In this document: one piece after another, positions 17,040 to 26,200 of the stretch
How the letters are laid out: each line of letters opens with the position of its first letter
Position numbering within the stretch: the stretch's first letter is position 1
DNA from: Salipiger sp. CCB-MM3
GTDB lineage: Bacteria; Pseudomonadota; Alphaproteobacteria; Rhodobacterales; Rhodobacteraceae
Length of the DNA stretch: 64,000 nt
Direction: 5' to 3'
NCBI RefSeq assembly: GCF_001687105.1
Contig: NZ_CP014595.1
Span: 1,566,001 to 1,630,000 of the forward strand
Translations under genes and position numbers: made by a program
Notes under the pieces: generated by a model
The model's input: only the letters and a program-made list of their open reading frames with translations
What the model was told of the DNA's origin: nothing
Database searches by the model: none

Positions 17040-19679
17040 ATGACGGCAGTCACGCCGATGATGGCGCAATATCTTGAGATCAAAGCGCAGTATCCGGACG
17101 CGCTCTTGTTCTACAGGATGGGCGACTTCTACGAGATGTTCTTCGACGACGCGGTGGCGGCGGCGGAAGCTCTCGACATCGCGCTGACCAAGCGCGGCAA
17201 GCATGCGGGCGATGACATCCCCATGTGCGGCGTTCCGGTGCATGCCGCCGAGGGCTACCTGCTGACGCTGATCCGCAAGGGCTTTCGCGTCGCTGTCGGC
17301 GAGCAATTGGAAAGCCCCGCCGAGGCCAAGAAGCGTGGCCATAAATCGGTGGTGAAACGCGACGTGGTACGGCTGGTGACCCCCGGCACGCTCACCGAAG
17401 AGTCGCTGCTGGAAGCGCGCCGCCACAACTATCTGGCCGCTTTGGGCCGTGTTCGGGACGATTGGGCGCTGGCGTGGTGCGATATTTCCACCGGCGCGTT
17501 TCACGTGATGCCCCTCGCCCGCGCCCGCATCGGTGCCGAACTGGCGCGGCTGGCCCCTTCGGAAGTGCTGGTCTCGGAAAGCACCGACGAAGATCTACGC
17601 CCGGTGCTGAGCGATCTCGGTATTTTTCCCACGCCGCTTGGGGCTGCGTCCTTTGACAGTGCCGGGGCCGAGGATCGCTTGAAGAGGCTCTTTTCCGTAC
17701 AGACCCTCTCGGGCTTCGGCGCGTTCGAGCGGCCCGAGCTTTCGGCCATGGGCGCGCTGGTCGACTATCTCGACATCACGCAGAAGGGCCGCCTGCCGCT
17801 GCTGCGCCCGCCGCAGCGCGATGCCGTGTCGAACCTGCTGCAGATCGACGCCGCCACCCGGCGCAATCTTGAACTGACCCACTCGATGAACGGCGGACGC
17901 GCCGGGTCGCTGCTCTCGGTGATCGACCGGACGGTGACGCCCGGCGGCGCGCGTCTTTTGGAGAGGCGAGTTTCCTCTCCTTCGCGCAATCTTGACGTGA
18001 TCGAGGGGCGGCTTCAGGCTCTGGACTGGGCGATGGGCGCGCCCGAGGCTCGGCAGCTGCGCGACGGTCTGCGCAAGGTGCCCGACCTCGACCGCGCGCT
18101 CTCGCGTCTCGGGCTCGACCGGGGCGGTCCGCGCGATCTGGCCGCCGTGCGCAACGCGCTGGCGCAGGCCGAAGAGATCGCCGAGACCCTAAACAGTGCC
18201 GAATTGCCCCCCTTGCTGGCCGATGCACGTGAAACACTCACCGGCCATGACGAGCTGATCGCGCTGCTCGAGGCGGCGCTGGTTGCCGAGCCGCCGCTGA
18301 TGGTGCGTGACGGTGGCTTTGTCGCACCCGGCTACGACGCGCAGCTCGACGAGGCGCGCACCCTGCGGGACGAAGGCCGCGGCGTGATCGCCTCTATGCA
18401 GGCGAAATACGCCGAAATGGCCGGGGTGAACTCGCTGAAGATCAAGCACAACAACGTGCTCGGCTACTTCATCGAGACCACAGCGACCCACGCCGAAAAG
18501 ATGATGTCGGCGCCGCTGAACGAGACCTTCATCCACCGCCAGACCACTGCCAATCAGGTGCGTTTCACTACCGTCGAGCTGACCGAGCTGGAGACCCGCA
18601 TCCTCAACGCCGGCAACGAGGCGCTGGAGATTGAAAAGCGGCTCTATGAAAGCCTGAAAGGTGCCATTCTGGCCCGCGCGCCGCAGGTATCGGAGACCGG
18701 GCTGGCGCTGTCCGAGTTCGATGTTGCGCTTGGGCTTTCCGATCTGGCCAAGGCGCAGAACTGGTGCCGCCCGCAGGTCGACGACAGCCGCGCCTTCGAG
18801 ATTGTCGCGGGCCGTCACCCGGTGGTCGAACGCGCGCTGCAGCAGCAAGGCGGCGCGCCTTTCATCGCCAATGATTGCGCCTTGAACGCCAATGGCGAGG
18901 GCGCATCGGTGACCCTGCTGACCGGCCCGAACATGGCCGGTAAATCGACCTATCTGCGGCAGAACGCTTTGATCGCCCTGCTGGCGCAGATGGGGTCCTA
19001 TGTGCCTGCGGACCGCGCGCATCTGGGTGTGGTCAGCCAGATTTTCAGCCGCGTTGGCGCCTCGGACGATCTGGCGCGCGGGCGCTCGACCTTCATGGTC
19101 GAGATGGTCGAGACCGCTGCGATCCTCAATCAGGCCGACGACCGCGCGCTGGTGATCCTCGACGAGATCGGCCGCGGCACCGCCACCTATGACGGCCTGT
19201 CCATCGCATGGGCGACGCTGGAGCATCTGCACGGCGTGAACCGCGTGCGCGGGCTTTTCGCCACGCATTACCACGAGCTGACGCAGCTTGCCGCGAAACT
19301 CGAAGGCGTCGGCAATGCCACTGTCGCGGTGAAGGAATGGGACGGCGAGGTGATCTTCCTGCACGAGGTGCGCGAAGGGGCAGCCGACCGCTCTTACGGC
19401 GTGCAGGTGGCGCAGTTGGCCGGCCTGCCGCCCGCGGTGATCGCCCGCGCCCGCGACGTGCTGAGCGCGCTGGAGGAAGGCGAACGGGGCCGGACCTCGC
19501 CCAAGGCGCTGATCGACGATCTGCCGCTGTTCTCGGCGGCGGCGAAACCAGAGCCTGTTGCGGCACCGAAAGGCCCCTCGGAGGTGGAAGAGAAGCTGGC
19601 GACGCTGCTGCCCGACGAGATGACCCCGCGCGATGCGTTGCAGGCGCTTTACGATCTGAAGTCTCTGTTGAAGGGGTAA
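17040..19679 (+). CDS. mutS: DNA mismatch repair protein MutS
   Basis: Mismatch recognition ATPase, 879 residues. The N-terminal mismatch-binding domain has FYRMGDFYEMFFDDA (the Phe-X-Glu wedge region). The C-terminal ATPase has Walker A GPNMAGKSTYLRQ, the DEIGRGTATYDGLSIAWA signature and ATHYHELTQL. The ATG at 17040 (MTAVTPMMAQYLEIK) matches the family start; an in-frame extension upstream is not conserved. mutL is not in the window. Two degenerate parS-like sites follow the stop codon. Confidence 0.97.
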   Translation: MTAVTPMMAQYLEIKAQYPDALLFYRMGDFYEMFFDDAVAAAEALDIALTKRGKHAGDDIPMCGVPVHAAEGYLLTLIRKGFRVAVGEQLESPAEAKKRGHKSVVKRDVVRLVTPGTLTEESLLEARRHNYLAALGRVRDDWALAWCDISTGAFHVMPLARARIGAELARLAPSEVLVSESTDEDLRPVLSDLGIFPTPLGAASFDSAGAEDRLKRLFSVQTLSGFGAFERPELSAMGALVDYLDITQKGRLPLLRPPQRDAVSNLLQIDAATRRNLELTHSMNGGRAGSLLSVIDRTVTPGGARLLERRVSSPSRNLDVIEGRLQALDWAMGAPEARQLRDGLRKVPDLDRALSRLGLDRGGPRDLAAVRNALAQAEEIAETLNSAELPPLLADARETLTGHDELIALLEAALVAEPPLMVRDGGFVAPGYDAQLDEARTLRDEGRGVIASMQAKYAEMAGVNSLKIKHNNVLGYFIETTATHAEKMMSAPLNETFIHRQTTANQVRFTTVELTELETRILNAGNEALEIEKRLYESLKGAILARAPQVSETGLALSEFDVALGLSDLAKAQNWCRPQVDDSRAFEIVAGRHPVVERALQQQGGAPFIANDCALNANGEGASVTLLTGPNMAGKSTYLRQNALIALLAQMGSYVPADRAHLGVVSQIFSRVGASDDLARGRSTFMVEMVETAAILNQADDRALVILDEIGRGTATYDGLSIAWATLEHLHGVNRVRGLFATHYHELTQLAAKLEGVGNATVAVKEWDGEVIFLHEVREGAADRSYGVQVAQLAGLPPAVIARARDVLSALEEGERGRTSPKALIDDLPLFSAAAKPEPVAAPKGPSEVEEKLATLLPDEMTPRDALQALYDLKSLLKG
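18221..18236. promoter_or_regulatory. degenerate parS-like site inside mutS
   Basis: CGATGCACGTGAAACA matches TGTTTCACGTGAAACA at 13 of 16 positions with a perfect right half. It may be chance, since it lies in coding sequence. Confidence 0.25.
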
Positions 19680-19682
19680 GCC

Positions 19683-19726
19683 GGACTCACGTGAAACATG
19701 CACTGCTGGTGGGTTCACGTGAAACG
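19683..19726. promoter_or_regulatory. pair of degenerate parS-like sites after mutS
   Basis: Two 13-of-16 matches to the parS palindrome, GGACTCACGTGAAACA at 19683-19698 and GGGTTCACGTGAAACG at 19711-19726, lie 28 bases apart in non-coding DNA about 7 kb from the perfect sites. Confidence 0.4.
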
Positions 19727-19730
19727 AAAG

Positions 19731-19869
19731 CCGGGTGGGCGACTGCCCGTGGGCTGGCGCTGCTACGATCGCGGTCTTCGCTTTATTCCCGCCAACTCCG
19801 GGCGACCTTCGTGCGTTTCACAAAGGCGACAAAGCGCCAGCCCGCCGGGACGGGCAGTCGCTCGCCCGG
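19731..19869. repeat. large imperfect inverted repeat
   Basis: Arms at 19731-19761 and 19833-19869 are near-complementary (CCGGGTGGGCGACTGCCCG against CCGGGCGAGCGACTGCCCG, then GGGCTGGCGCT in both), with a six-base bulge and a 71-base loop. It fills the mutS-grpE gap and looks like a miniature palindromic element. No open frame lies inside. Confidence 0.7.
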
Positions 19870-19917
19870 CGGCCTTCGGCCTTTGCTCCGGGCGGATCAG
19901 CGCAACGCCCCCAAAGA

Positions 19918-19947
19918 AAAACCCCCGGCCTCTCGACCGGGGGTTTT
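19918..19947 (-). terminator. bidirectional terminator between mutS and grpE
   Basis: An 11-base stem AAAACCCCCGG (19918-19928) pairs with 19937-19947. The minus-strand tail is TTTTTCTTT, which fits the end of hrcA-grpE 21 bases earlier. The plus-strand T-run is shorter. Confidence 0.85.
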
Positions 19948-19968
19948 CCGTTTCTCACTGTAACGAAA

Positions 19969-20523
19969 TCAGCCCTGCATCGAGCTGACGCCGACCTGCG
20001 CCGGACGCAGCAGGCGGTCGTAGAGCATGAAGCCCTCTGCCGAGACCTGAATGATCTCGCCCGCTTTGGTGCCGGGCACCGGCGCTTCGAACATCGCCTC
20101 GTGGTGCTTGGGGTCGAACTTGTCGCCCACTTCCGGGGTGATCGCCGTCATGCCGTGCTTGCTGAACACGTTCAGCAGCTCGCGCAGGGTCAGCTCCACA
20201 CCTTCGATCAGCGCCTCTGCCGCCTCGGCCTCGCGCGCGGCGTTCAGCGCGCGGTTGAGGTTGTCGTAGACCGGCAGCAGGTCACGGGCCAGCTTCGAGC
20301 CGCCGTATTGCTGCGCCTCGCGGCGATCCTTGTCGGCGCGCTTGCGCGCGTTCTCGGCATCCGCCAGCGCCCGCATGAAGCGGTCTTTGTATTCGTCACG
20401 CTCAGCGCGCAGTTCGTCCAGCGCGATCGCCTCGTCGTCCATCTCTTCCATCTCGCTCGCGAGGGCTTCGGCCTCTGCCGCCTCGATATCGTCGAGAAAT
20501 TCGTCTTTATTCGCGTCTGCCAT
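19969..20523 (-). CDS. grpE: nucleotide exchange factor GrpE
   Basis: Co-chaperone that releases ADP from DnaK (184 residues). An acidic, Glu-rich N-terminus leads into the long coiled coil (ELRAERDEYKDRFMRALADA) and then the beta-wing domain with FDPKHHEAMFEAP and the terminal LYDRLLRPAQVGV, the family signature. It starts 9 bases after hrcA and shares its promoter; a terminator follows. Confidence 0.96.
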   Translation of the reverse strand: MADANKDEFLDDIEAAEAEALASEMEEMDDEAIALDELRAERDEYKDRFMRALADAENARKRADKDRREAQQYGGSKLARDLLPVYDNLNRALNAAREAEAAEALIEGVELTLRELLNVFSKHGMTAITPEVGDKFDPKHHEAMFEAPVPGTKAGEIIQVSAEGFMLYDRLLRPAQVGVSSMQG

Positions 20524-20532
20524 GTCTAACCT

Positions 20533-21597
20533 CTAGCTCCGCTCAGCAATCAGCCTGCCGACCAGCTGTGCCGTGTAGTCCACGATGGGTACGATCCGCC
20601 CGTAGTTGAGCCGCGTGGGTCCGATGACCCCAACCGCACCGATTATCTTTCGATCCGCGTTCATATATGGAGACACCACCAGAGAGGAACCCGAAAGTGA
20701 GAAAAGTTTGTTCTCCGAGCCGATAAAAATGCGGACCCCGTCGCCTGCTTCGGCAAGCTGAAGGAACTCGGCGATATCCCGCTTGCGCTCGAGGTCGTCA
20801 AACAGCGAGCGGATGCGGTCGAGCTCTTCGACCTCGCTGTCCTGACCCAGAAGATTCGCCGTGCCGCGCACGATCAGACGGGCAGAATTGTCGGCGTCCT
20901 TTTCCCACGCCGCCATGCCGGTTTCGATCAGAGCCGCGGCCAGCGCGTCGATCTCTTGCCGCCGCGCGCTGATCTGCCGACCGATCTCGCCGCGCAGTTC
21001 AGACAGCGTCTTGCCCTCGATCAGCGCGTTGAGGAAGTTCGCCGCCTCGCGCATCGAACTTGGGGTCTGCCCCGGTGGCGGGGTGAAGAGGCGGTTCTCG
21101 ACGTGACCATCGGCAAACACCAGCACCACAAGCGCGCGGTCATGGCCCAGCGAGACGAACTCGATATGCTTGACCGGTGCCTCATGTTTCGGCGTCAGCA
21201 CCAGCGACGCACCATGGGTCACCCCCGAAAGCGCCGCGCCGACCCGGTCGAGCAGGCCGCCCACATCGTCGCTGCGGTTCGAAGTGGTCGCGTCCAGCGC
21301 CTCGCGGTCGGACATATCCAGATCGCGCACTTCCAGCAGCCCGTCGACGAACATCCGCAGACCCACCTGCGTCGGCACGCGCCCGGCGGAAACATGCGGG
21401 CTGTCGAGCAGACCGAGATATTCGAGGTCTTGCATCACGTTGCGGATCGTCGCCGCCGAGACCTTCTCGGACAGGCTGCGCGTCAGGGTGCGCGAACCGA
21501 CCGGCTCGCCCGTCTCGAGATAGCTCTCAACCACGCGGCGAAACACCTCGCGCGAGCGATCGTTCATTTCATCAAGAAGACGGTTACCCTCTTTCAT
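20533..21597 (-). CDS. hrcA: heat-inducible transcription repressor HrcA
   Basis: Winged-helix repressor of heat-shock genes that normally binds CIRCE elements (354 residues). The N-terminal HTH segment RSREVFRRVVESYLETGEPV and SAATIRNVMQDLEYLGLL are typical. The remainder is the GAF-like HrcA core, ending RLNYGRIVPIVDYTAQLVG. The ATG at 21597 follows GGAG; a second ATG 11 codons in is possible. It heads the hrcA-grpE operon and diverges from rph. No CIRCE palindrome was seen upstream, so the operon may not be autorepressed through one. Confidence 0.95.
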   Translation of the reverse strand: MKEGNRLLDEMNDRSREVFRRVVESYLETGEPVGSRTLTRSLSEKVSAATIRNVMQDLEYLGLLDSPHVSAGRVPTQVGLRMFVDGLLEVRDLDMSDREALDATTSNRSDDVGGLLDRVGAALSGVTHGASLVLTPKHEAPVKHIEFVSLGHDRALVVLVFADGHVENRLFTPPPGQTPSSMREAANFLNALIEGKTLSELRGEIGRQISARRQEIDALAAALIETGMAAWEKDADNSARLIVRGTANLLGQDSEVEELDRIRSLFDDLERKRDIAEFLQLAEAGDGVRIFIGSENKLFSLSGSSLVVSPYMNADRKIIGAVGVIGPTRLNYGRIVPIVDYTAQLVGRLIAERS

Positions 21598-21621
21598 CCT
21601 AAACTCCGGCTGTTCAGGGTC

Positions 21622-21649
21622 ATTAAAGGTGCCTCTCGCGCCCCGTCAA
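21622..21649 (-). promoter_or_regulatory. sigma-70-type promoter of hrcA-grpE
   Basis: On the minus strand, TTGACG (21644-21649) and TTTAAT (21622-21627) are separated by 16 bases and end 24 bases before the hrcA ATG. Both hexamers match the consensus at five of six positions. Confidence 0.6.
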
Positions 21650-21711
21650 TCGGGGTTGCGGCAAAGCATCTGCACCAGTATCCCGAGCGCGACTAGGATA
21701 AGAGGCACCGA

Positions 21712-22422
21712 ATGAGACCTTCAGGACGAGATCTAAGTGATATGCGCGCCGTTTCAATCGAGACAGGTGTCACGAAACATGCCGAAGGGTCTTGCCTGAT
21801 CAAAATGGGCGATACCCACCTCATCTGCACCGCCACGCTCGAAGAGCGCGTGCCGCCCTTCGTCAAAGGCTCGGGCCTTGGCTGGGTGACGGCGGAATAC
21901 GGCATGCTGCCGCGCTCCACCGGCTCGCGCATGCGCCGCGAGGCGTCGAGCGGCAAACAGGGTGGCCGCACCGTCGAGATCCAGCGCCTAATCGGCCGGT
22001 CGCTGCGCGCCGGTGTCGACCGGGTTGCGCTTGGCGAGCGTCAGATCACCATCGACTGCGACGTGATCCAGGCCGATGGCGGCACCCGCTGCGCCGCGAT
22101 CACCGGTGGTTGGGTCGCGCTGCGCCTTGCGGTGAACAAGCTGATGAAGGCCGGTATGATCAAAAGCGATCCGCTGACCCCCGTGGCTGCCGTGAGCTGC
22201 GGCATCTACGCCGGTCAGCCGGTGCTCGATCTTGACTATGCCGAGGATTCCGAGGCCGGTGTCGACGGCAACTTCATCCTGCGCGGCGATGGCCAGCTGA
22301 TCGAAGTTCAGATGTCCGCGGAGGGCGCCACCTTCAGCCGCGATCAGATGAACAAGCTGATGGACCTCGCCGAAGCGGGCGTTTCGAAGTTGGTCGAGGC
22401 GCAACTGGCGGCCACCGCATGA
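21712..22422 (+). CDS. rph: ribonuclease PH
   Basis: Phosphorolytic 3' exonuclease that trims tRNA precursors (236 residues, typical length). Starts MRPSGR and shows [12 protein letters not shown], the phosphate-binding region [10 protein letters not shown], and [18 protein letters not shown] with the catalytic acidic residues. First gene of a plus-strand operon; its last four bases overlap rdgB. Confidence 0.97.
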   Translation: MRPSGRDLSDMRAVSIETGVTKHAEGSCLIKMGDTHLICTATLEERVPPFVKGSGLGWVTAEYGMLPRSTGSRMRREASSGKQGGRTVEIQRLIGRSLRAGVDRVALGERQITIDCDVIQADGGTRCAAITGGWVALRLAVNKLMKAGMIKSDPLTPVAAVSCGIYAGQPVLDLDYAEDSEAGVDGNFILRGDGQLIEVQMSAEGATFSRDQMNKLMDLAEAGVSKLVEAQLAATA

Positions 22423-23042
22423 CCCGCAAGTTCACCGACAAGAAGCTGCTCGTCGCCACCCATAATGCCGGCAAGCTCGAAGAGATCACCGATCTGCTGA
22501 AGCCCTTCGGCATCGAGGTCGTGGGTGCCAAGGAGCTTGACCTTCCCGAACCCGAGGAAACCGGCACCACCTTCGTCGAGAATGCCCGCATCAAGGCGCA
22601 TGCGGCGGCAAAGGCCACCGGCCTGCCCGCCCTCGCCGATGACAGCGGCATTTCTGTCGATGCTCTGGACGGTGCTCCCGGTGTCTATACCGCCGATTGG
22701 GCCGAAACCGGCAAGGGCCGCGATTTTATCATGGCCATGGGCAAGACCCATGACGCGCTGCGCCAGACCGGTGCCGAGCAGCCCTGGACCGCGCGTTTCA
22801 ACTGCACGCTGGTTCTGGCTTGGCCCGATGGCACCGACGCGGTGTTCCCCGGCGTGATGGAAGGCCGCGTGGTCTGGCCGATGCGCGGCGACAATGGTCA
22901 CGGCTACGACCCGATCTTTCAGCCCGAGGGCTATGAGATCACCTTCGCCGAGATGGGCAGCGACGAGAAAAACCGCATCAGCCACCGCGCCGATGCCTTT
23001 GCCAAATTCGTGAAGGGCTGCTTTGCCCAAGACGATGCCTAA
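22419..23042 (+). CDS. rdgB: XTP/dITP diphosphatase (RdgB/HAM1)
   Basis: House-cleaning pyrophosphatase that removes dITP, dXTP and ITP from nucleotide pools (207 residues). Visible are the substrate-binding [11 protein letters not shown] near the N-terminus, [20 protein letters not shown], the [10 protein letters not shown] metal-binding motif and the C-terminal [18 protein letters not shown]. It starts at the ATGA overlap with rph and overlaps hemW by eight bases. Confidence 0.96.
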   Translation: MTRKFTDKKLLVATHNAGKLEEITDLLKPFGIEVVGAKELDLPEPEETGTTFVENARIKAHAAAKATGLPALADDSGISVDALDGAPGVYTADWAETGKGRDFIMAMGKTHDALRQTGAEQPWTARFNCTLVLAWPDGTDAVFPGVMEGRVVWPMRGDNGHGYDPIFQPEGYEITFAEMGSDEKNRISHRADAFAKFVKGCFAQDDA

Positions 23043-24204
23043 GCCCGGGCCTGAAACCTGGCGTGAAGGAGGCTTCGGCCTCTACGTGCATTGGCCTTTC
23101 TGCGAGGCCAAATGCCCCTATTGCGACTTCAACAGCCACGTCGTCCGGTCAATCGACCAGACCCGCTGGGCCGAAGCGCTGAGCTCCGAGGTCCGCCGCT
23201 ATGGCGAGATGACCTCGGGGCGTCATCTCAACTCAATCTATTTCGGCGGCGGCACCCCTTCGCTGATGGAGCCTGCCACCGTTCAGGCGGTGCTCGATGC
23301 CGCGCGCGAGCATTGGACATGGGCCAATGACATCGAGATCACGCTCGAGGCCAATCCCCGCTCTGTCGAAGTGTCGAAGTTCGAGGGCTTCCGCGAGGCG
23401 GGCGTAAACAGGGTCTCGATGGGCATTCAGAGCCTGCGTCCCAATGATCTGCGCCGCCTCGGACGGCTGCATGACGTGGATGAGGCGATTGCCGCGCTCG
23501 GCACCGCGAAGTCCGTCTTTGACCGGGTGAACTTTGACCTGATCTATGCCCGCGAAAACCAGAGCATTGCCGACTGGGAAGTGGAACTGCGCGAGGCGCT
23601 CGATCTCGCCGGCGATCACCTGTCGCTCTACCAGCTGACCATCGAGGAAGGCACGATGTTCTGGGAGCGCGCGCAGCGTGGCCAAATGAAGCATCTGCCA
23701 GGCGAAGACCTCGCCGCCGACATGTTCCTTGCCACACAAGAGATCACCGCCAAGGCGGGCTTTGCGCCCTATGAAGTGTCGAACCACGCGCTGCCCGGCG
23801 CGCAGTCGCGGCACAATCTGGTCTACTGGCGCGGCGGCGATTACGTCGGCGTGGGCCCCGGCGCGCATGGGCGCGTCACCGTGAACGGCGTTCGCCACGC
23901 GACCGAAGCATGGAAGATGCCCGGCGCCTGGATCGAAAAGGCCGAAGCCCGTCGCGCCGACAGCGTCTTCGATCCGCTCGATACGTCAGACATTATGACC
24001 GAGTTCGTGATGATGGGCCTGCGCCTCGCCGAAGGCATTTCGCTGTCGCGGCTTGGCCAGATCTCCCCGACGCCCCTGCCCGCTCAGAAGATCGCCGACC
24101 TTCAGGACATGGGCCTTCTGTGGCGCGAGGGAGATCTCCTTGGCGCCACCACCGAGGGGCGGCTTGTCCTCAACGGCGTGATTGCCGAGCTTCTCACCTC
24201 ATGA
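23035..24204 (+). CDS. hemW: radical SAM heme chaperone HemW
   Basis: HemN-like radical SAM protein (389 residues). The [13 protein letters not shown] motif supplies the three [4Fe-4S] cysteines, with YFGGGTPSL for SAM binding and a C-terminal HemW domain. These proteins were long labelled oxygen-independent coproporphyrinogen oxidase but act as heme chaperones. The ATG at 23035 overlaps the rdgB stop; the longer frame would need TTG. The stop codon is embedded in a near-perfect parS site. Confidence 0.93.
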   Translation: MPKPGPETWREGGFGLYVHWPFCEAKCPYCDFNSHVVRSIDQTRWAEALSSEVRRYGEMTSGRHLNSIYFGGGTPSLMEPATVQAVLDAAREHWTWANDIEITLEANPRSVEVSKFEGFREAGVNRVSMGIQSLRPNDLRRLGRLHDVDEAIAALGTAKSVFDRVNFDLIYARENQSIADWEVELREALDLAGDHLSLYQLTIEEGTMFWERAQRGQMKHLPGEDLAADMFLATQEITAKAGFAPYEVSNHALPGAQSRHNLVYWRGGDYVGVGPGAHGRVTVNGVRHATEAWKMPGAWIEKAEARRADSVFDPLDTSDIMTEFVMMGLRLAEGISLSRLGQISPTPLPAQKIADLQDMGLLWREGDLLGATTEGRLVLNGVIAELLTS

Positions 24205-24217
24205 TCCACGTGGAACA
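24202..24217. promoter_or_regulatory. parS: near-consensus parS site at the hemW stop
   Basis: TGATCCACGTGGAACA differs at one position from the palindrome TGTTCCACGTGGAACA and contains the hemW TGA. It is 240 bases beyond the 3' end of parB. Confidence 0.65.
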
Positions 24218-24456
24218 TACCCACAGGATCCTGTGCAGATCCGGCCGAGATCCTGTGGACAGATCTGATCGCGCGAGACAGGTGAAACACAAAAGGCCGA
24301 GCCACTATGGCTCGGCCTTCGTGTTTTCAGGGTGTTTTCCGGGTGGATCTGCCAGATCTAGAGGGATCTGAGCATCAAACCGCTACCCCTTGTTTCCTCA
24401 GTGAATATGCCTGCGGCGGTCGCGAGATCTCTCCACAGGATCCTGTGGAGATCTCT
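24205..24456. repeat. GATC-rich non-coding segment with repeated GATCCTGTGGA motifs
   Basis: About a dozen GATC tetramers lie in 250 bases. The unit GATCCTGTGSANAGATC recurs at 24227-24241, 24249-24265 and, shortened, 24439-24455. The last lies in an 18-base perfect palindrome (TCCACAGGATCCTGTGGA) just past the parB stop. The same unit is found in the rho-maf gap at 31521-31537. It resembles a DnaA-box-like TGTGGA core flanked by GATC. Confidence 0.7.
24293..24326 (+). terminator. terminator of rph-rdgB-hemW
   Basis: An 11-base perfect stem AAGGCCGAGCC (24293-24303) pairs with 24309-24319 over a five-base loop, followed by CGTGTTTTC. The stem can extend outward through ACAC/GTGT. Confidence 0.8.
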
Positions 24457-25362
24457 TCAGCGTGCCGCGCTGAGGATGGCGCAGAGCTTGTCGAGTTCCT
24501 CGAAGGTCCGGTAGCTGATCGTCAGCTTGCCATTCTCCTGTCCCGGCTGGTTCTGGATCGCGACTTTCATCCCAACAGCCGCCGAGAGATCTCCCTCAAG
24601 CGCGCGGGTGTCAGCGTCCTTTTCAGACCCTGCAAGGCTGGTTCGAGACGGGCTCTGCTCTTTCTGCGGCTGCGGCTTCGCAAGTTGCTCGGCCTGACGC
24701 ACCGACAGCTTGCGGCGCACGATCTCCTTGGCGACCTCTTCGGGGTTCTCGGCCGTGACCAGCGTACGCGCATGGCCTGCGGTCAGTTGCCCCTCGACCA
24801 CCATAGTCTGAACCGACTCCGGCAGGTTCAGCAGGCGCAGCAGGTTCGCGATATGGCTCCGGCTTTTGCCAAGCGCTTCGGCGATCTTTTCCTGCGTGTG
24901 TCCGAAACGGTTCATCAGCTGCTTGTAGCCCGCCGCCTCTTCGATCGAGTTCAGGTCCGCCCGCTGGATGTTCTCGATGATCGCGACTTCGAGCACTTCG
25001 ATGTCGTCGAACTCGCGCACCAGCGCAGGGACTTCGTGAAGCTGCGCCATCTGCGCGGCGCGCCAACGACGCTCGCCCGCGACGATCTCAAACTCGCCTT
25101 CCGACCCCGGACGCGGACGGACGATAATCGGCTGGATGATCCCCTTCACGCGGATCGATTCCGCCAGCTCGTTAAGCTGGTCCGGCGTGAATGTCCGGCG
25201 CGGCTGATCTTTGTTGGGGAAGAGTTTCTCGATCGGGATCATGCGATCAGGTGTCCTTGGTGTCGTATCCGCCTCGGCCTCGGCAGGCCGGACGTCGACG
25301 TCGGACATAAGCGCCGAAAGCCCACGTCCGAGCCCTCGCCGCATTTCGCGTTTCTCTGCCAT
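24457..25362 (-). CDS. parB: chromosome-partitioning protein ParB
   Basis: CTP-dependent DNA clamp that loads at parS and spreads (301 residues). The CTP-binding/ParB motif GERRWRAA lies at about residues 96-103, the helix-turn-helix is TQEKIAEALGKSRSHIANLL, and the C-terminal dimerisation domain ends FEELDKLCAILSAAR. The ATG at 25362 is preceded by AGAGGG; the frame extends upstream without support. It follows parA by 28 bases in the parAB operon. Confidence 0.97.
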   Translation of the reverse strand: MAEKREMRRGLGRGLSALMSDVDVRPAEAEADTTPRTPDRMIPIEKLFPNKDQPRRTFTPDQLNELAESIRVKGIIQPIIVRPRPGSEGEFEIVAGERRWRAAQMAQLHEVPALVREFDDIEVLEVAIIENIQRADLNSIEEAAGYKQLMNRFGHTQEKIAEALGKSRSHIANLLRLLNLPESVQTMVVEGQLTAGHARTLVTAENPEEVAKEIVRRKLSVRQAEQLAKPQPQKEQSPSRTSLAGSEKDADTRALEGDLSAAVGMKVAIQNQPGQENGKLTISYRTFEELDKLCAILSAAR

Positions 25363-25390
25363 TTCTGCCCTCTCGTGACGTATTTTTTGG

Positions 25391-26200
25391 TTATGCCGCC
25401 ATCTGCGCATTGTTGCGCAGCAGTTCCTCTGCGAGGGCGCGATAGGCCAGCGCACCCTTCGAATTCGTGTCGTAAGTCAGGACTGGGCACGCATAAGACG
25501 GCGCCTCGCTCACCCGCACGTTCCGCGGGATCACGGTGTTGAACACCAGATCACCGAGGTTGGCGCGCGCATCCTCTTCCACCATGCGCGACAGGTTGTT
25601 CCGCGCGTCGAACATCGTCAGCACAATCCCCTCGATCCGAAGGTCGGGATTGGCGCTCTGGCGCACTTCACGGATCGTCAGCATAAGCTGCGACAAACCT
25701 TCGAGCGCGAAGAACTCGCTTTGCAGCGGCACCAGAATGGAATGCGCCGCGACCATCGCGTTCACCGTCAGAAGGTTCAGCGAGGGCGGGCAGTCGATCA
25801 GGACGAAATCAAAGCCAAACTGGGCCATATCCGCCTGCCGCAGCGCATCATGCAGAAGGAAGCTGCGCTTTTCGTTGGCGACGAGTTCGATGTCTGCCGA
25901 GGCCAGATCAACCGTTGCCGGGATCAGCTGCAGGTTCGGCGTTTCCGTCGAAAGGATCATATCCGACAGCGGCGCGTCTTCGAGAAGCAGCTCGTACGCG
26001 GTGTATTCGCGCGCCTCAGGCTCGATTCCGAGCCCGGTGGACGAGTTCCCCTGCGGGTCGAGGTCGACCACGAGAACCTTCAAACCGCGCTCTGCCAGCG
26101 CCGCGCCGAGGTTGATCGTCGTCGTGGTCTTGCCCACCCCACCCTTCTGATTGGCAATGGCTACGATCTTGGCCGCGCCGGGCCGGAAGGTATCAGACAT
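25391..26200 (-). CDS. parA: chromosome-partitioning ATPase ParA
   Basis: Deviant-Walker ATPase that moves ParB-parS complexes (269 residues). The P-loop KGGVGKTTTTIN starts near residue 19, with VVDLDPQGNSSTGLG (Walker A'/switch) and FVLIDCPPSLNLLT (Walker B). The ATG at 26200 sits inside the 3' end of rsmG, overlapping by eight bases, with GGAG at good spacing. Operon order is mnmG-rsmG-parA-parB. Confidence 0.97.
   Translation of the reverse strand: MSDTFRPGAAKIVAIANQKGGVGKTTTTINLGAALAERGLKVLVVDLDPQGNSSTGLGIEPEAREYTAYELLLEDAPLSDMILSTETPNLQLIPATVDLASADIELVANEKRSFLLHDALRQADMAQFGFDFVLIDCPPSLNLLTVNAMVAAHSILVPLQSEFFALEGLSQLMLTIREVRQSANPDLRIEGIVLTMFDARNNLSRMVEEDARANLGDLVFNTVIPRNVRVSEAPSYACPVLTYDTNSKGALAYRALAEELLRNNAQMAA

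Noticed and set aside
17501..17516. CACGTG-centred parS candidate in mutS
   Set aside because: Only about 12 of 16 positions match and it is in coding sequence, so chance is likely.
21598..21711. CIRCE operator expected upstream of hrcA
   Set aside because: No TTAGCACTC-N9-GAGTGCTAA or close variant is present; only a sigma-70-like promoter is seen.
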